Positions 17,903 to 26,326 of a stretch of DNA of 64,000 nucleotides are shown in pieces. The stretch's first letter is position 1, and the number at the start of each line of letters is the position of its first letter. A program made the position numbers and the translations under genes. The stretch is from the NCBI GenBank assembly GCA_016931275.1, contig JAFGFA010000001.1, forward strand, positions 17,336-81,335. The letters are read 5' to 3'. The notes below the pieces were generated by a model. That model saw only the letters and a list, made by a program, of their open reading frames with translations, was not told where the DNA came from and did not search any database. This DNA comes from Parachlamydiales bacterium (GTDB lineage: Bacteria; Chlamydiota; Chlamydiia; Chlamydiales; SM23-39).

Positions 17903-20476
17903 CTAAATAAATTGGGAGCAGGACCGAAATCGATTATATTCCGAATATTCCTGCGTTACTTGGGTTAATATTTCCGGATCAATAGGGCACCTGGTAAGGT
18001 TCCAGATGGATTTCGAATAATTGTTAATGACCTCATCGGAAGAAAATCTTCCCATTCCTGCAATATTGTGAATGGCATATTCGGCCCATTTATAGGGCTG
18101 GGCAAAAAGATCTTCTACTTTTTTTTGAATTTCATAATAAGAGATCAAGTCTTCAAGAACAAAATAACGGTCTGCCATTTCTGGAGAAGGGCGTTTTAGA
18201 AGTTCCTCAAACAGAGCTAAAAAGTCGCTGTGTTCTTCGTCGGAAGTGGTTAAAGAACCGTCCTGTAGCATGTCAAGTGCTTTTTGTATTTGGGAATGTG
18301 AGGAATAAATGTCAGAGGGATGATAGCTTTTTTCAGCTTTTTTTTGGGCAATCTCTTCAGCTCGAAGCCCAAAAGAAAAAGGCCACCATTGGTCGGTTAT
18401 GGCCTGGCGCATTTCAATATTTGCGCCATCTTCTGTCCCAACTGTCAGCGCTCCATTCATGGAAAGCTTCATATTTCCGGTTCCGGAAGCTTCCATGCCC
18501 GCAGTAGAAATCTGCTCTGATATGTCCGTAGCGGGGATAATAAGTTCTGCACGGGAGACATTGTAATTTTCTACGATCACCAAGCGAAGAAAAGAGCGGA
18601 CTTGGGGATGATTCTCTATGGTGCGGCCGATACAAAAAAGCAGGCGTAATATTTTCTTGGCGATTTCATAGCCTGGAGCAGCTTTGCCTCCAATGATGAT
18701 CATGCGTTTGATTTTTCGGGAAGAAGGATTTTCTTTGAGCTCGTTGAATAGGATTAACGTATGAAGAGCCAGCATGAGTTGCCTTTTATATTCATGGAAC
18801 CGTTTGATATGGGCATCGAACAGTGCGTCTGTGTCTAGGACGGAAGAGTGACGAATAATTTTTCCTTTAGGATCTCGAATGGGATTTTGCGTGGAGAGAT
18901 AATGGATGAGATTTTTTTTGTTGTTTTTTTTAATATCTAAGAATCGTTCTTGCACTTCTTGTTTGTCGGCAAACTCTCGCAAATGTTCGATATGGGAAAA
19001 ATCTTCTATCCATTGATCGCCTATCAGCTCGGTAATAAAAGAGGATAAGAGAGGATTGCAAGAAAGTAAGAAGCGACGTTGCGTAACTCCATTGGTGATG
19101 TGAACAAACTTTTCCGGATAGAGGGCAAAAAAATCTTTGAACAGTTGATGTTTTAAAATTTCCGTATGAAGATAAGCGACCCCATTTACTTTTTTAGCCC
19201 CATAAATGGCCAGGTGCGCCATTTTAATCTGACCGTCTTCAATAAAAGACATTTTCTGTATCTGTTCTTTATGCAGGCCAAAATGTTCTCCAGCCTCTTT
19301 GCAGAATCTCTCATTGAGTTTTTGGATAATGTAATATTGGCGAGGCAGGAGTTGTTCTACACGATGTTCATTCCATTCTTCTAAAGACTCTTTGAGAATA
19401 GTATGATTGGTATAATTGCAGCACGCTTTGGTAATATCCCATGCTTGATCGAAAGAGATGTCGTAGTTTTTGTTGAGTCTGCGGGTCAGTTCCGCGAAAA
19501 CTAATGCCGGATGGGTATCGTTAATCTGTATTTGGACCTTTTCCGGTAGAGTCGTTATATCTTGATGCAGATGAAAATGCTGTTTTAAAATATCTTGTAA
19601 AGAAGCGGAGACTAACAAAAATTCCTGTTTTAAACGGATCCTTTTACCAACCTCGTTGTTGTCATTAGGATATAAAACATCTGTGAGCGTCGTATTTTCA
19701 GCAGCCTGTTCGAGTTGACCTGCATTGTATCGTTGCAATTTAAAATTATGCGGGGATTCCTTGGTCGTCCAAAGCCGGAGAGTCAGGACGGAAAAAGGAA
19801 GATTCCTGCTATAACCAACAATGGGATAATCAAAAGGAAGTGCTCGAACTTCTTCCGGATCTTCGAGTTGGAACACCTCATCTCCATGAGAGTTTACCGC
19901 GGAAATCGGCATGCCGCTGTAATGGACGGATTGAGCATAAATGTCTTTTCTCATTCCCCAGGGGTTTTCATTAAGGAGCCAGCAATCGGGACGTTCTATT
20001 TGGACGCCATTCCATATTTCTTGATCAAAGATTCCATATTGATAGCGTAATCCATAACCAAAAGCGGGATAATGCTGCGTTGCTAAAGAATCTAAAAAAC
20101 AGGAAGCTAGTCTTCCCAATCCTCCGTTTCCTAGTCCCGGATCCCTGTCCGTGGCCAACAATTCGTGTACTTCGATATCGGTGAGTTTTAAGACCTCTTC
20201 TACCAGCTGTGTAGCAGCAATGTTTGTGATATTGTTACTTAAAAATTTCCCCGGGAGATATTCCATGGAAAGATAATATAGAATACGTGGTTTGGTTTTT
20301 TCAAAAGTCTTTAGAGAAGCTGTCCAATGGATCATAATTTCTTCGCGAAGCGCAAGACAAAATGCATAATAGAATTCTTCAGGACTAGCTTCAGAAGCTA
20401 TTTTCCCGAAATTCGTGATCAAAAAATATTTAATTTTTTGAATCAGTCCGCGTGCTGTGAGAGAAGAAATTGTCAC
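17903..20476 (-). CDS. glgP: glycogen/starch phosphorylase
   Basis: This 857-aa cytosolic PLP enzyme releases glucose-1-phosphate from glycogen. Full family length is present. Motifs include 'GLGNGGLGRLASCFLDSLAT' near residue 120, the nucleotide/phosphate region 'NDTHPALVFAELTRRL', and the PLP signature EASGTGNMKLSMNGA with its lysine near residue 690. Chlamydiae use glycogen as a store in the inclusion, and GlgP (CT248) is part of that pathway. It is transcribed alone here; the upstream neighbour, pit, reads the same way but is 58 bp away. Confidence 0.95.
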   Translation of the reverse strand: MTISSLTARGLIQKIKYFLITNFGKIASEASPEEFYYAFCLALREEIMIHWTASLKTFEKTKPRILYYLSMEYLPGKFLSNNITNIAATQLVEEVLKLTDIEVHELLATDRDPGLGNGGLGRLASCFLDSLATQHYPAFGYGLRYQYGIFDQEIWNGVQIERPDCWLLNENPWGMRKDIYAQSVHYSGMPISAVNSHGDEVFQLEDPEEVRALPFDYPIVGYSRNLPFSVLTLRLWTTKESPHNFKLQRYNAGQLEQAAENTTLTDVLYPNDNNEVGKRIRLKQEFLLVSASLQDILKQHFHLHQDITTLPEKVQIQINDTHPALVFAELTRRLNKNYDISFDQAWDITKACCNYTNHTILKESLEEWNEHRVEQLLPRQYYIIQKLNERFCKEAGEHFGLHKEQIQKMSFIEDGQIKMAHLAIYGAKKVNGVAYLHTEILKHQLFKDFFALYPEKFVHITNGVTQRRFLLSCNPLLSSFITELIGDQWIEDFSHIEHLREFADKQEVQERFLDIKKNNKKNLIHYLSTQNPIRDPKGKIIRHSSVLDTDALFDAHIKRFHEYKRQLMLALHTLILFNELKENPSSRKIKRMIIIGGKAAPGYEIAKKILRLLFCIGRTIENHPQVRSFLRLVIVENYNVSRAELIIPATDISEQISTAGMEASGTGNMKLSMNGALTVGTEDGANIEMRQAITDQWWPFSFGLRAEEIAQKKAEKSYHPSDIYSSHSQIQKALDMLQDGSLTTSDEEHSDFLALFEELLKRPSPEMADRYFVLEDLISYYEIQKKVEDLFAQPYKWAEYAIHNIAGMGRFSSDEVINNYSKSIWNLTRCPIDPEILTQVTQEYSEYNRFRSCSQFI

Positions 20477-20534
20477 AATCGTTCCTTTTCATGTTTTATT
20501 ATTTATATATCTCAATGTTTATTAAAAAAGAATC

Positions 20535-21950
20535 TTAGACAAAATTTTTTAACAAATAAAACATTACAATGCTAAGAAGGGCACAGATAGGAATAGTTAT
20601 GATCCACGAAAAGACAATATCACGAATCATTTTTAAATTAATGGCGCTAAGACCGCGAGCAAGGCCGACTCCTAACACCGCTCCGACTAGAGCATGAGTA
20701 GTGGAGATGGGAAGACCTAGTTTAGAGGCAAACAAGATAGTAAGAGCGGCTCCGAATTCCGCTGAAAATCCTCGTGTGGGAGTCAGTTCCGTGATTTTTT
20801 TTCCGATTGTTTCTATGACTCTCCATCCCCATGTCGCTAAGCCAAGGACGATACCAGCGCCTCCAAGCGCCAAGATCCACAATGGGACGATAGGAGAGAA
20901 GAGAAGAGCATTTGTTTTCATCACTTGATAGACAGCTGTTACGGGACCGATAGCATTGGCAACATCATTGGATCCATGGGCAAAAGCCATCAGACAAACG
21001 GAGATTATTTGAAGAAAAACAAAGACTTTTTCCACCTTTGCATACTGAAGAGGTAATTTTGTCATATGTTTTTTTTCTTTTAGCGTTGCTTGAAGCTCAT
21101 GGATTTCGTCTAAAATCTCTTCGGCTTTTCTTTTTGTCTCTCCAATAGCTGTAAGTTTCGTCCATCGCAGATGTTTTGCAGCCTTTTCCAAGGCGATAAT
21201 TTGTTGCGGATGCGCAATGAATTGCAGGGGTTGACGGGTGGAAGGGATTGTTTTGGATATAAAAAATGTGATCAGAGAAAAAAAAAGGCCAATAGCTATA
21301 GAAATAAGAAGCGCTCTAGAAAAAGTTAGATTCGGTAATATTTTTCCTAGGCCATTGGTGCACATACTTAAAGAAAAACAGCAACCAGCAAAAAAAACCA
21401 AAAAAGGGATAAGACGGCGGGTCGCTTCTAGGGGATTTAATGCATAGAGGATTTTTTGTTGTAATATTTTAAATATGCCAAAAGCCAGAAAGCCACTGCA
21501 AAGAGGAGAGATCAACCAGCTTAAAACAATAGAGGTTACCGTGCTCCAGATAGGAGCATGAATTCCTCCGGCAGCGATGCCAAATCCTAATACGGCTCCG
21601 ACAATGGCATGGGTTGTAGATACGGGAAGACGAAAAAATGAAGCGAGATTTAACCATATTCCTGTAGAAATCAAAGAACCTAACATGCCTAGAGCAAATA
21701 GAGTAGGGATTTTCTCAAAAATTTCCGGTTTGATAATCCCTTGCTGGATTGTAACAGAGACTTTCGATCCCAAAAAAAAAGCACCACAAAATTCTAAGAT
21801 GGCGGCTAAGAATACGGCCTGTTTCAGTGTAAGAGCTTTGGAGCCTACGGAAGTGCCTACAGCATTGGCAACATCGTTGGCACCGATATTCCACGCCATA
21901 TATAGCCCTGCAAAAAGGGTTAAGGCTGATATTATTAAGGGCACATCCAT
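20535..21950 (-). CDS. pitA: inorganic phosphate transporter, PiT family
   Basis: This 471-aa membrane protein of the PiT family (phosphate symporter) has two homologous halves, each with the signature: 'MAWNIGANDVANAVGTSVGS' near residue 20 and 'MAFAHGSNDVANAIGPVTAV' near residue 325, plus paired 'LPVSTTHAIVGAVLGFG' and 'LPISTTHALVGAVLGVG'. A charged cytoplasmic loop (about 240-310) separates them. It lies 6 bp after the DUF47 gene, the usual pairing for this family, and is the counterpart of the C. trachomatis phosphate permease next to CT691. Confidence 0.92.
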   Translation of the reverse strand: MDVPLIISALTLFAGLYMAWNIGANDVANAVGTSVGSKALTLKQAVFLAAILEFCGAFFLGSKVSVTIQQGIIKPEIFEKIPTLFALGMLGSLISTGIWLNLASFFRLPVSTTHAIVGAVLGFGIAAGGIHAPIWSTVTSIVLSWLISPLCSGFLAFGIFKILQQKILYALNPLEATRRLIPFLVFFAGCCFSLSMCTNGLGKILPNLTFSRALLISIAIGLFFSLITFFISKTIPSTRQPLQFIAHPQQIIALEKAAKHLRWTKLTAIGETKRKAEEILDEIHELQATLKEKKHMTKLPLQYAKVEKVFVFLQIISVCLMAFAHGSNDVANAIGPVTAVYQVMKTNALLFSPIVPLWILALGGAGIVLGLATWGWRVIETIGKKITELTPTRGFSAEFGAALTILFASKLGLPISTTHALVGAVLGVGLARGLSAINLKMIRDIVFSWIITIPICALLSIVMFYLLKNFV

Positions 21951-21956
21951 AATTTA

Positions 21957-22631
21957 TTATTTTAATTCTAATATCATCCGAATGCGATTCGCTAAATTTT
22001 CAGAGAGATTAGAAATCATTCCCACCTCTTTAATGATATGAAGCCATAGTTGAAAAAGGGAATAGGAGAATTCGGAGGCGTGAGCGTATATGTATTTCGT
22101 TAAATGATATTGAAGCCTGTCGAGCTCATGTTCTTTGAAAGCTATTTCTTCTATCATGTGTTTTACCTTTTCCGCTTCAATTCCGCCAAAGGAAGATTCT
22201 AGGAGAGCGTCGAATTCTTTGATCATGGTGTGGGTTAGATGAAATGCATCTAAATTTTTGTGAAAAAACTCCTCAAAATCTTTTTGCATTTTCTCATAAT
22301 TTTCTAAAATACTATAAGTGGCAGCAACACCAATGTCTTCCGCTTTGTCCGCAAGACTGTCTTGTAAGGAAAGAATAAAGAGCAAATCTCGCCGATCGAC
22401 AGGGAGAAAAATACTTTTGGGGAGTTGATTGCGAATATCGTTTTTGGTGAGGTCCGCCTCATGTTCTAATTTAGAAATTTTCTGTGCAATCGATTGGATT
22501 TTGCCCTCATTTTTTTCGCTAATGGCAGAGAGCAGATTGGGAAGAAGACGCATGCATGCAGCTACCTTATCCATATGTATTTGAAGGGGGGCAAAAGGAG
22601 ATTTGCCAAATATTTTTGCAATAATTTGCAT
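21957..22631 (-). CDS. DUF47/PhoU-like phosphate transport accessory protein
   Basis: This 224-aa all-helical protein of the DUF47 (TIGR00153) family resembles PhoU and accompanies PiT transporters. Visible features are 'KISKLEHEADLTKNDIRNQL' and 'SLQDSLADKAEDIG', with an acidic DxxAD-like metal-binding patch. A second helical repeat has 'EHELDRLQYHLTKYIY'. It precedes pit by 6 bp, so the two are one operon; it probably regulates uptake or binds metal near the transporter. Confidence 0.85.
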   Translation of the reverse strand: MQIIAKIFGKSPFAPLQIHMDKVAACMRLLPNLLSAISEKNEGKIQSIAQKISKLEHEADLTKNDIRNQLPKSIFLPVDRRDLLFILSLQDSLADKAEDIGVAATYSILENYEKMQKDFEEFFHKNLDAFHLTHTMIKEFDALLESSFGGIEAEKVKHMIEEIAFKEHELDRLQYHLTKYIYAHASEFSYSLFQLWLHIIKEVGMISNLSENLANRIRMILELK

Positions 22632-22671
22632 ACAACCATTGATCGCTGTCTAAAAAATTAGATTACCCCAA

Positions 22672-23370
22672 TCAAGAAATTTCAAAAAGAGCTTTTTCTT
22701 TCTCACTCATTTTTCGATAGGAACCTATCGGAAGTTTTCCAAGGGTAAGCGATCCGATGCGAATTCTTTTCAGTTCTATGATGGAAAGCCCTGCTTGTTT
22801 GCATAAGAGGCGTACTTCATGTTTTTTCCCCTCTTTTACACAGATTTTGCAAGTGCCGCGGCGTATCTTCTCCACTCTATGGGGAATACATAATTTTCTT
22901 TCAATCACGACGCCTTTCTGGATGGCTTTTAAGTGTTCTTCGGTAATGTTTTCCTGGACTTTGACAAGGTATTCCTTGGTAAAATTCCTAGAAGGATGGA
23001 TAACGGCTTGGGAAAAATGTCCGTCATTCGTGACAATTAACAGTCCGCTCGATTCTTTATCTAGGCGACCGACAGTAAACAAGCGATACGGTTCTTGTTC
23101 CAATAAATCGATCACGAGTTTTTGGTTGTTAAACCGCCTGTTTGAGCAGAGATATCCAACAGGTTTATTGAGGATAAAAACTACTTTTTCTTCCGGTTTT
23201 TTTAAAGGGTTTCCATCGACGATGATTTGTTGTTGTTCCGGATCTACAAAATATTGCGGGAGAAGAATTTTTTCTCCGTCGACCAGAACACGTCCTTCTT
23301 CAATGATTCTCTCTGCCTGACGCCTTGAGGCAATCCCATAACGAGCTAAAATTTTACTTAACCTATTCAT
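22672..23370 (-). CDS. rluB: RluB/RsuA-family pseudouridine synthase
   Basis: This 232-aa enzyme converts uridine to pseudouridine in rRNA. An N-terminal S4 RNA-binding domain ('LSKILARYGIASRRQAERII', residues 4-23, and 'EEGRVLVDGE') is followed by the catalytic domain. The catalytic aspartate is in VGRLDKESSGLL (about residue 100), and 'GKKHEVRLLCKQAGL' marks the C-terminal part. It corresponds to the C. trachomatis yjbC gene next to gpmA, as here, although the two are divergent. Upstream is the shared intergenic region with a TATAAT at 23401-23406 facing gpmA. Confidence 0.9.
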   Translation of the reverse strand: MNRLSKILARYGIASRRQAERIIEEGRVLVDGEKILLPQYFVDPEQQQIIVDGNPLKKPEEKVVFILNKPVGYLCSNRRFNNQKLVIDLLEQEPYRLFTVGRLDKESSGLLIVTNDGHFSQAVIHPSRNFTKEYLVKVQENITEEHLKAIQKGVVIERKLCIPHRVEKIRRGTCKICVKEGKKHEVRLLCKQAGLSIIELKRIRIGSLTLGKLPIGSYRKMSEKEKALFEIS

Positions 23371-23434
23371 GATAAAGAAAGTTTATTTTAAATAGCTTAT
23401 TATAATATAAGCTTAGAAAAAAGGATATGGGTTT

Positions 23435-24136
23435 ATGACAAAAAAGAATTCGTTATTAATTTTAATGCGTCACGGAGAATCGGTATGGAATAAACGAGAT
23501 CTTTTTACAGGATGGGTCGATGTGCCTCTTAGTCAAAAAGGGATAGAAGAAGCCATGGAAGGAGGAAAGAAGATTAAAAATATTCCTATAGACTTGATTT
23601 TTACGTCCACCCTTATACGGGCCCAGATGACCTTGTTTTTAGCGATGCTTTTTCATGAAAGTCAAAAAACTCCCGTATTGCAACATGTGGGAGAGGGACA
23701 ATTGGAAGAGTGGGGGAAAATCCACTCTGAAGAGATGCTTAAAGAGACCATTCCTGTTTTTTATGACTGGCATCTCAATGAGCGATGGTATGGGGATCTT
23801 CAGGGATTAAATAAAGAGTGGTGCCGTCAAAAATACGGAAAAGAACAAGTCCATACTTGGAGAAGAAGTTATGATGTAGCGCCTCCGAATGGGGAGAGCT
23901 TGGAGATGACGGCACAGCGAACAATTCCTTATTTTAAAGAAAAGATTTTTCCTTTTATCCAACAAGGAAAAAATGTCTTTATTGCCGCTCATGGCAATTC
24001 ATTGCGTTCGATTGTGATGTTTTTAGAAAACCTTTCAGGAGAAGAGATCGTAAAAAGGGAGCTTGCTACCGGTATTCCTATGTTGTATGCTTATTCCGAT
24101 AACCAATGGGAAAAACTGTCAACTACCCACGACTAA
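23435..24136 (+). CDS. gpmA: 2,3-bisphosphoglycerate-dependent phosphoglycerate mutase
   Basis: This 233-aa glycolytic enzyme interconverts 3- and 2-phosphoglycerate. The catalytic phosphohistidine is in LMRHGESVWN (His12), the second histidine in AAHGNSLRSI, and 'RRSYDVAPPNGESLEMT' is typical. The last codons (TTHD and stop) lie inside the left end of an IS200/IS605 remnant, so the native C-terminus has probably been replaced by a few transposon-derived residues; the catalytic core is complete. RluB is divergent and nifU follows beyond the remnant. Confidence 0.92.
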   Translation: MTKKNSLLILMRHGESVWNKRDLFTGWVDVPLSQKGIEEAMEGGKKIKNIPIDLIFTSTLIRAQMTLFLAMLFHESQKTPVLQHVGEGQLEEWGKIHSEEMLKETIPVFYDWHLNERWYGDLQGLNKEWCRQKYGKEQVHTWRRSYDVAPPNGESLEMTAQRTIPYFKEKIFPFIQQGKNVFIAAHGNSLRSIVMFLENLSGEEIVKRELATGIPMLYAYSDNQWEKLSTTHD

Positions 24137-24470
24137 AGTCTAGGGCTTGTAACTAATAAGGAAACCATATGCACAAAGCGAGATTACCAAATTGCTACCT
24201 TAGCCTAAGCCGGATTTATTCACGCTCTTTTCCGAGGCTGTTTAGTCGGTCGACGTCAGAGTTGGGTACTTCGCATGCTCCCTTTAAAGCATGTGCAACT
24301 ATATGGGAAATGTTACGGACATCCCTTGTTAAGTCCGAACCTTGTTGCCAAGATTTAAACTCCCATAGCGTGAGCAAACATTTTAAACAAAAACAGGAAT
24401 TAAAGAAAGAAAAAGAGGAGCGAGGTTTCCTCCCACGATTAAAACCGTGGGTCTCCACCTCGTCGTTATT
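24125..24470 (+). mobile_element. IS200/IS605-type remnant (left end, TnpB tail/omega-RNA region, right-end hairpin)
   Basis: The left boundary begins CCCACGACTAAAGTC, the subterminal hairpin sequence typical of IS605/IS1341 elements. The forward frame then reads like a TnpB C-terminal tail ('RSTSELGTSHAPFKAC'). The right boundary is a nested hairpin: CCCACG (24432-24437) pairs with CGTGGG (24446-24451), and outside it CGAGGT pairs with ACCTCG (24421-24426 and 24457-24462). No TnpA and no TnpB catalytic part remain, so this is an internally deleted, non-autonomous copy. It sits between gpmA and nifU, supplying the last codons of gpmA. Confidence 0.65.
24240..24462 (+). ncRNA. possible omega-RNA (TnpB guide scaffold) relic
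   Basis: In IS200/IS605 elements the 3' end of tnpB encodes the omega RNA that guides TnpB. Here the matching position carries GTTGGGTACTTC followed by a GCATGC...GCATGT stem and closing AAC, and ends in the nested hairpin at the right end. The structure was seen by eye only. With no tnpB left, any RNA would have to work with TnpB from another copy, or be inactive. Confidence 0.35.
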
Positions 24471-24725
24471 ATGAAATTTTCAGATCTGTCTAAACAAGAA
24501 CAACAAGAACGTATAGAAGAAGTTTTAGAACGAGAAATTCGTCCTTTTTTGATGGCCGACGGAGGAAATTTGGAACTGGTAGATATTCGGGGAAAGGAAG
24601 TTGTGATTTCTTATAGGGGGGCTTGTGCTCATTGTCCCGGTGCCACAGGAGCGACCCTTTCGGCGATACAATCGATTTTGAAAGAACATGTGGATGAAGA
24701 TATTATCGTTGTTCCGGAATTTTAG
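24471..24725 (+). CDS. nifU: NifU C-terminal domain (Nfu-type) iron-sulfur carrier
   Basis: This 84-aa protein is of the NifU-like/NfuA family and receives and delivers Fe-S clusters. 'IRPFLMADGGNLELVDI' and the CxxC cluster ligand 'GACAHCPGATGAT' are diagnostic. The frame can be read further upstream (24447) into the transposon hairpin, but the ATG at 24471 gives the family's normal start (MKFSDLSKQEQ). The hairpin of the IS remnant ends 8 bp before it and could affect its expression. In C. trachomatis nifU likewise neighbours gpmA. Confidence 0.88.
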   Translation: MKFSDLSKQEQQERIEEVLEREIRPFLMADGGNLELVDIRGKEVVISYRGACAHCPGATGATLSAIQSILKEHVDEDIIVVPEF

Positions 24726-24841
24726 ACAGTTCTGTATGAGGCTCTTTTCGATAGCGATAATGGCACTGAATTTACTTCGAATGCCGTTCTTAGATGAGCC
24801 GATGAATGACATTCGCCTTTGCTGAATTATGACATTATCGC

Positions 24842-24945
24842 TTTACCCTTACATTGACTATCAATCGATTGATTCTAATTACTATTTATGGTTGAATTTT
24901 AAATTTCAGATAAAGAAAAAACTTGATTCTTGAAAGTGCTTATAA
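24842..24945 (+). promoter_or_regulatory. upstream region homologous to the toxin gene leader
   Basis: This stretch aligns base by base with 34803-34904, the region before the 752-aa toxin gene: both have TTGACT, then CGATTGA, then GATAAAGAAAAA and a CTT before the start. At the position of the toxin ATG this copy reads ATA (24942-24944). The region 24726-24841 before it holds nothing I can identify. Confidence 0.6.
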
Positions 24946-25098
24946 AGAAACTGAATACTATCATTCATTATCAACAAAAGCCGTACGTCAATCAAAGGAT
25001 ACATGGAAAAATCCGTAGATAAGCATGGAAAAAGGGTCGCAAACGATTCCCTAGAAGCGCATATACCAATTAAAGATTTTATTGAAGGATGTTCAGTA
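24942..25098 (+). pseudogene. internally deleted copy of the polymorphic toxin gene
   Basis: After the lost start (ATA) come about nine codons matching the toxin N-terminus (AAAGAAACTGAATACTATC against AAGAAATTGAAGACCATC). At about 24970 the sequence jumps to the toxin's C-terminus: QQKPYV is readable, then a one-base insertion, then DKHGKRVANDSLEAHIPIKD, matching DKAGNVVSRDAPEAHIALEE of the intact toxin. About 2 kb of toxin coding sequence is missing. The remnant runs in frame into the immunity gene. Confidence 0.75.
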
Positions 25099-25446
25099 AT
25101 GCTTACAGATGAAGATAAAAAATACACTTTGAATGAATTCCTTAGACATTTGTCTCATATGCAAGATAAGGAATATCAAAGCAGGATATGGGTTAGAAAC
25201 GAAGGACCAGAATGCCAGGCTTTTGATGATGCTGTGTGTGATTTTTTTGATATTGGAGATCCAATTTTAGAGGATTACAAGAACTTTGGAATCACAAAAA
25301 ATCAGTACACTTTACTAAAAAAATTCCGAAAAGAGTTTAAAGAATTTTCCGATGAAAATGATTTCCCGGAAGAATTCATAGACACGCCTGAATGGGAACG
25401 GATTATGAATTTAGCCAAAGACGTTCTGAAAGCATTTGATTACTAA
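25099..25446 (+). CDS. orphan immunity protein (paralogue of the gene at 37163)
   Basis: This encodes 115 aa, acidic, soluble and probably all-helical. It aligns end to end with the small protein after the intact toxin (37163-37513), with roughly half of the positions identical, including DKEYQ, VCDFF, FSD, EFID, PEWE and the final Tyr. The ATG at 25099 has AAGGA 10 bp upstream and matches the paralogue's start; the longer reading from 25003 only adds toxin remnant. Its toxin has been deleted, so it could now protect against related toxins from other cells or simply be a relic. I do not recognise the family. Confidence 0.75.
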   Translation: MLTDEDKKYTLNEFLRHLSHMQDKEYQSRIWVRNEGPECQAFDDAVCDFFDIGDPILEDYKNFGITKNQYTLLKKFRKEFKEFSDENDFPEEFIDTPEWERIMNLAKDVLKAFDY

Positions 25447-25460
25447 AAAAATAGGGTGAG

Positions 25461-25486
25461 TGACCTGCTCCCCAAATTTTGGTCCA
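25461..25486 (+). mobile_element. possible single end of an IS3-like element
   Basis: TGACCTGCTCCCC followed by AAATTTTGGTCCA resembles the terminal inverted repeat of IS3-family elements as I remember it. No transposase or opposite end is adjacent. It lies between the orphan immunity gene and birA. Confidence 0.25.
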
Positions 25487-25539
25487 AAAAAAATGAGAAA
25501 AAACTTAAAATACATCAAAGTTGATTAAGAAACTTTTAA

Positions 25540-26274
25540 TTATTTCTCTAAAGAGATATCTCCGGCCAAAAAAGTCTTCATCGTATGATCCGGTAATAAG
25601 AGATTGAGCGCTCCATCTGAATTAACCGAATGAAATATTCCTGTATAGTTTGTTTGTCCGTCATAACAGGTGATGGTTTTTCCCTTGTAAGCTAATAGGT
25701 TCTCATAGGGGGCATGAAAAGGATAAAATCCTTTTTTTTGAAATAGTTCTAAATTGCGGCTCCATTCTTGTGCAAGGCTTTGCAAAATCTGATTTTTGTC
25801 CCATGTTTTATGTGTCTCTTCATATAAGGAGGTAGCCGGTTGATCTATGGCCTTTAGTATTTTTTTCGGTGTAGAAATATTAATGCCTATTCCTAAAAAA
25901 ATATCGATATGGTCCTCGGTAAAAAGTGTCTCACAGAGAATTCCTGCGATTTTTTTCCCTTGGAGCAAGACATCGTTGGGCCATTTTATTTTAGGAGAAA
26001 ATTGTTCTTGTATCAGCACAGTCGCCAAAGAATAACAGAGTACAAGACCAAGAGTGGAAAGATGCGCCGTTTTTTTAGGTAGCTGAAAATAGAAAGTGGC
26101 ATAAATTCCAGCTCCTTTGGGAGAGATCCAGCATCTTTGGCAGCGACCTATACCTTTTGTCTGTTCTTCTGCGCAAACAATGGTGATCTTTTGAGATGCA
26201 AACGTTTGATAATGTTGTTTTGCCCACAGATTGGTCGAGGGGATGGAATCTAAAAAAATATATTCCCAGTGCAT
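25540..26274 (-). CDS. birA: biotin--[acetyl-CoA-carboxylase] ligase
   Basis: This 244-aa cytosolic enzyme activates biotin and attaches it to the carboxyl carrier protein of acetyl-CoA carboxylase. It starts directly with the catalytic domain ('LDSIPSTNLWAKQH'), without the HTH repressor domain of E. coli BirA. The biotin/ATP loop reads 'TKGIGRCQRCWISPKGAGIY', where most homologues have GRGQRGR; 'IKWPNDVLLQGKKIAGILCE' and 'FLGIGINI' are conserved. It is divergent from rodA, as neighbours of the same pair in C. trachomatis. Confidence 0.88.
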   Translation of the reverse strand: MHWEYIFLDSIPSTNLWAKQHYQTFASQKITIVCAEEQTKGIGRCQRCWISPKGAGIYATFYFQLPKKTAHLSTLGLVLCYSLATVLIQEQFSPKIKWPNDVLLQGKKIAGILCETLFTEDHIDIFLGIGINISTPKKILKAIDQPATSLYEETHKTWDKNQILQSLAQEWSRNLELFQKKGFYPFHAPYENLLAYKGKTITCYDGQTNYTGIFHSVNSDGALNLLLPDHTMKTFLAGDISLEK

Positions 26275-26326
26275 ATTTATTGCTCCCTTCTTGCATACTA
26301 AAATATCTTCGGTTTAGAATGCAAAC

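Noticed and set aside
21577..22041. 154-codon open frame opposite to pitA and the DUF47 gene
   Set aside because: It spans two genes whose reading on the other strand is certain; its composition is that of an antisense frame.
22757..23320. 187-codon open frame opposite to rluB
   Set aside because: It is a shadow of a clear S4/pseudouridine-synthase gene and has no motifs or ribosome site.
24216..24458. 80-codon minus-strand frame within the gpmA-nifU gap
   Set aside because: It lies in the IS200/IS605 remnant; the plus strand explains the sequence better as a TnpB tail with an end hairpin.
25003..25098. N-terminal extension of the orphan immunity protein
   Set aside because: The extra residues are the toxin's C-terminus (DKHGKRVANDSLEAH), not part of the immunity fold; the paralogue lacks them.
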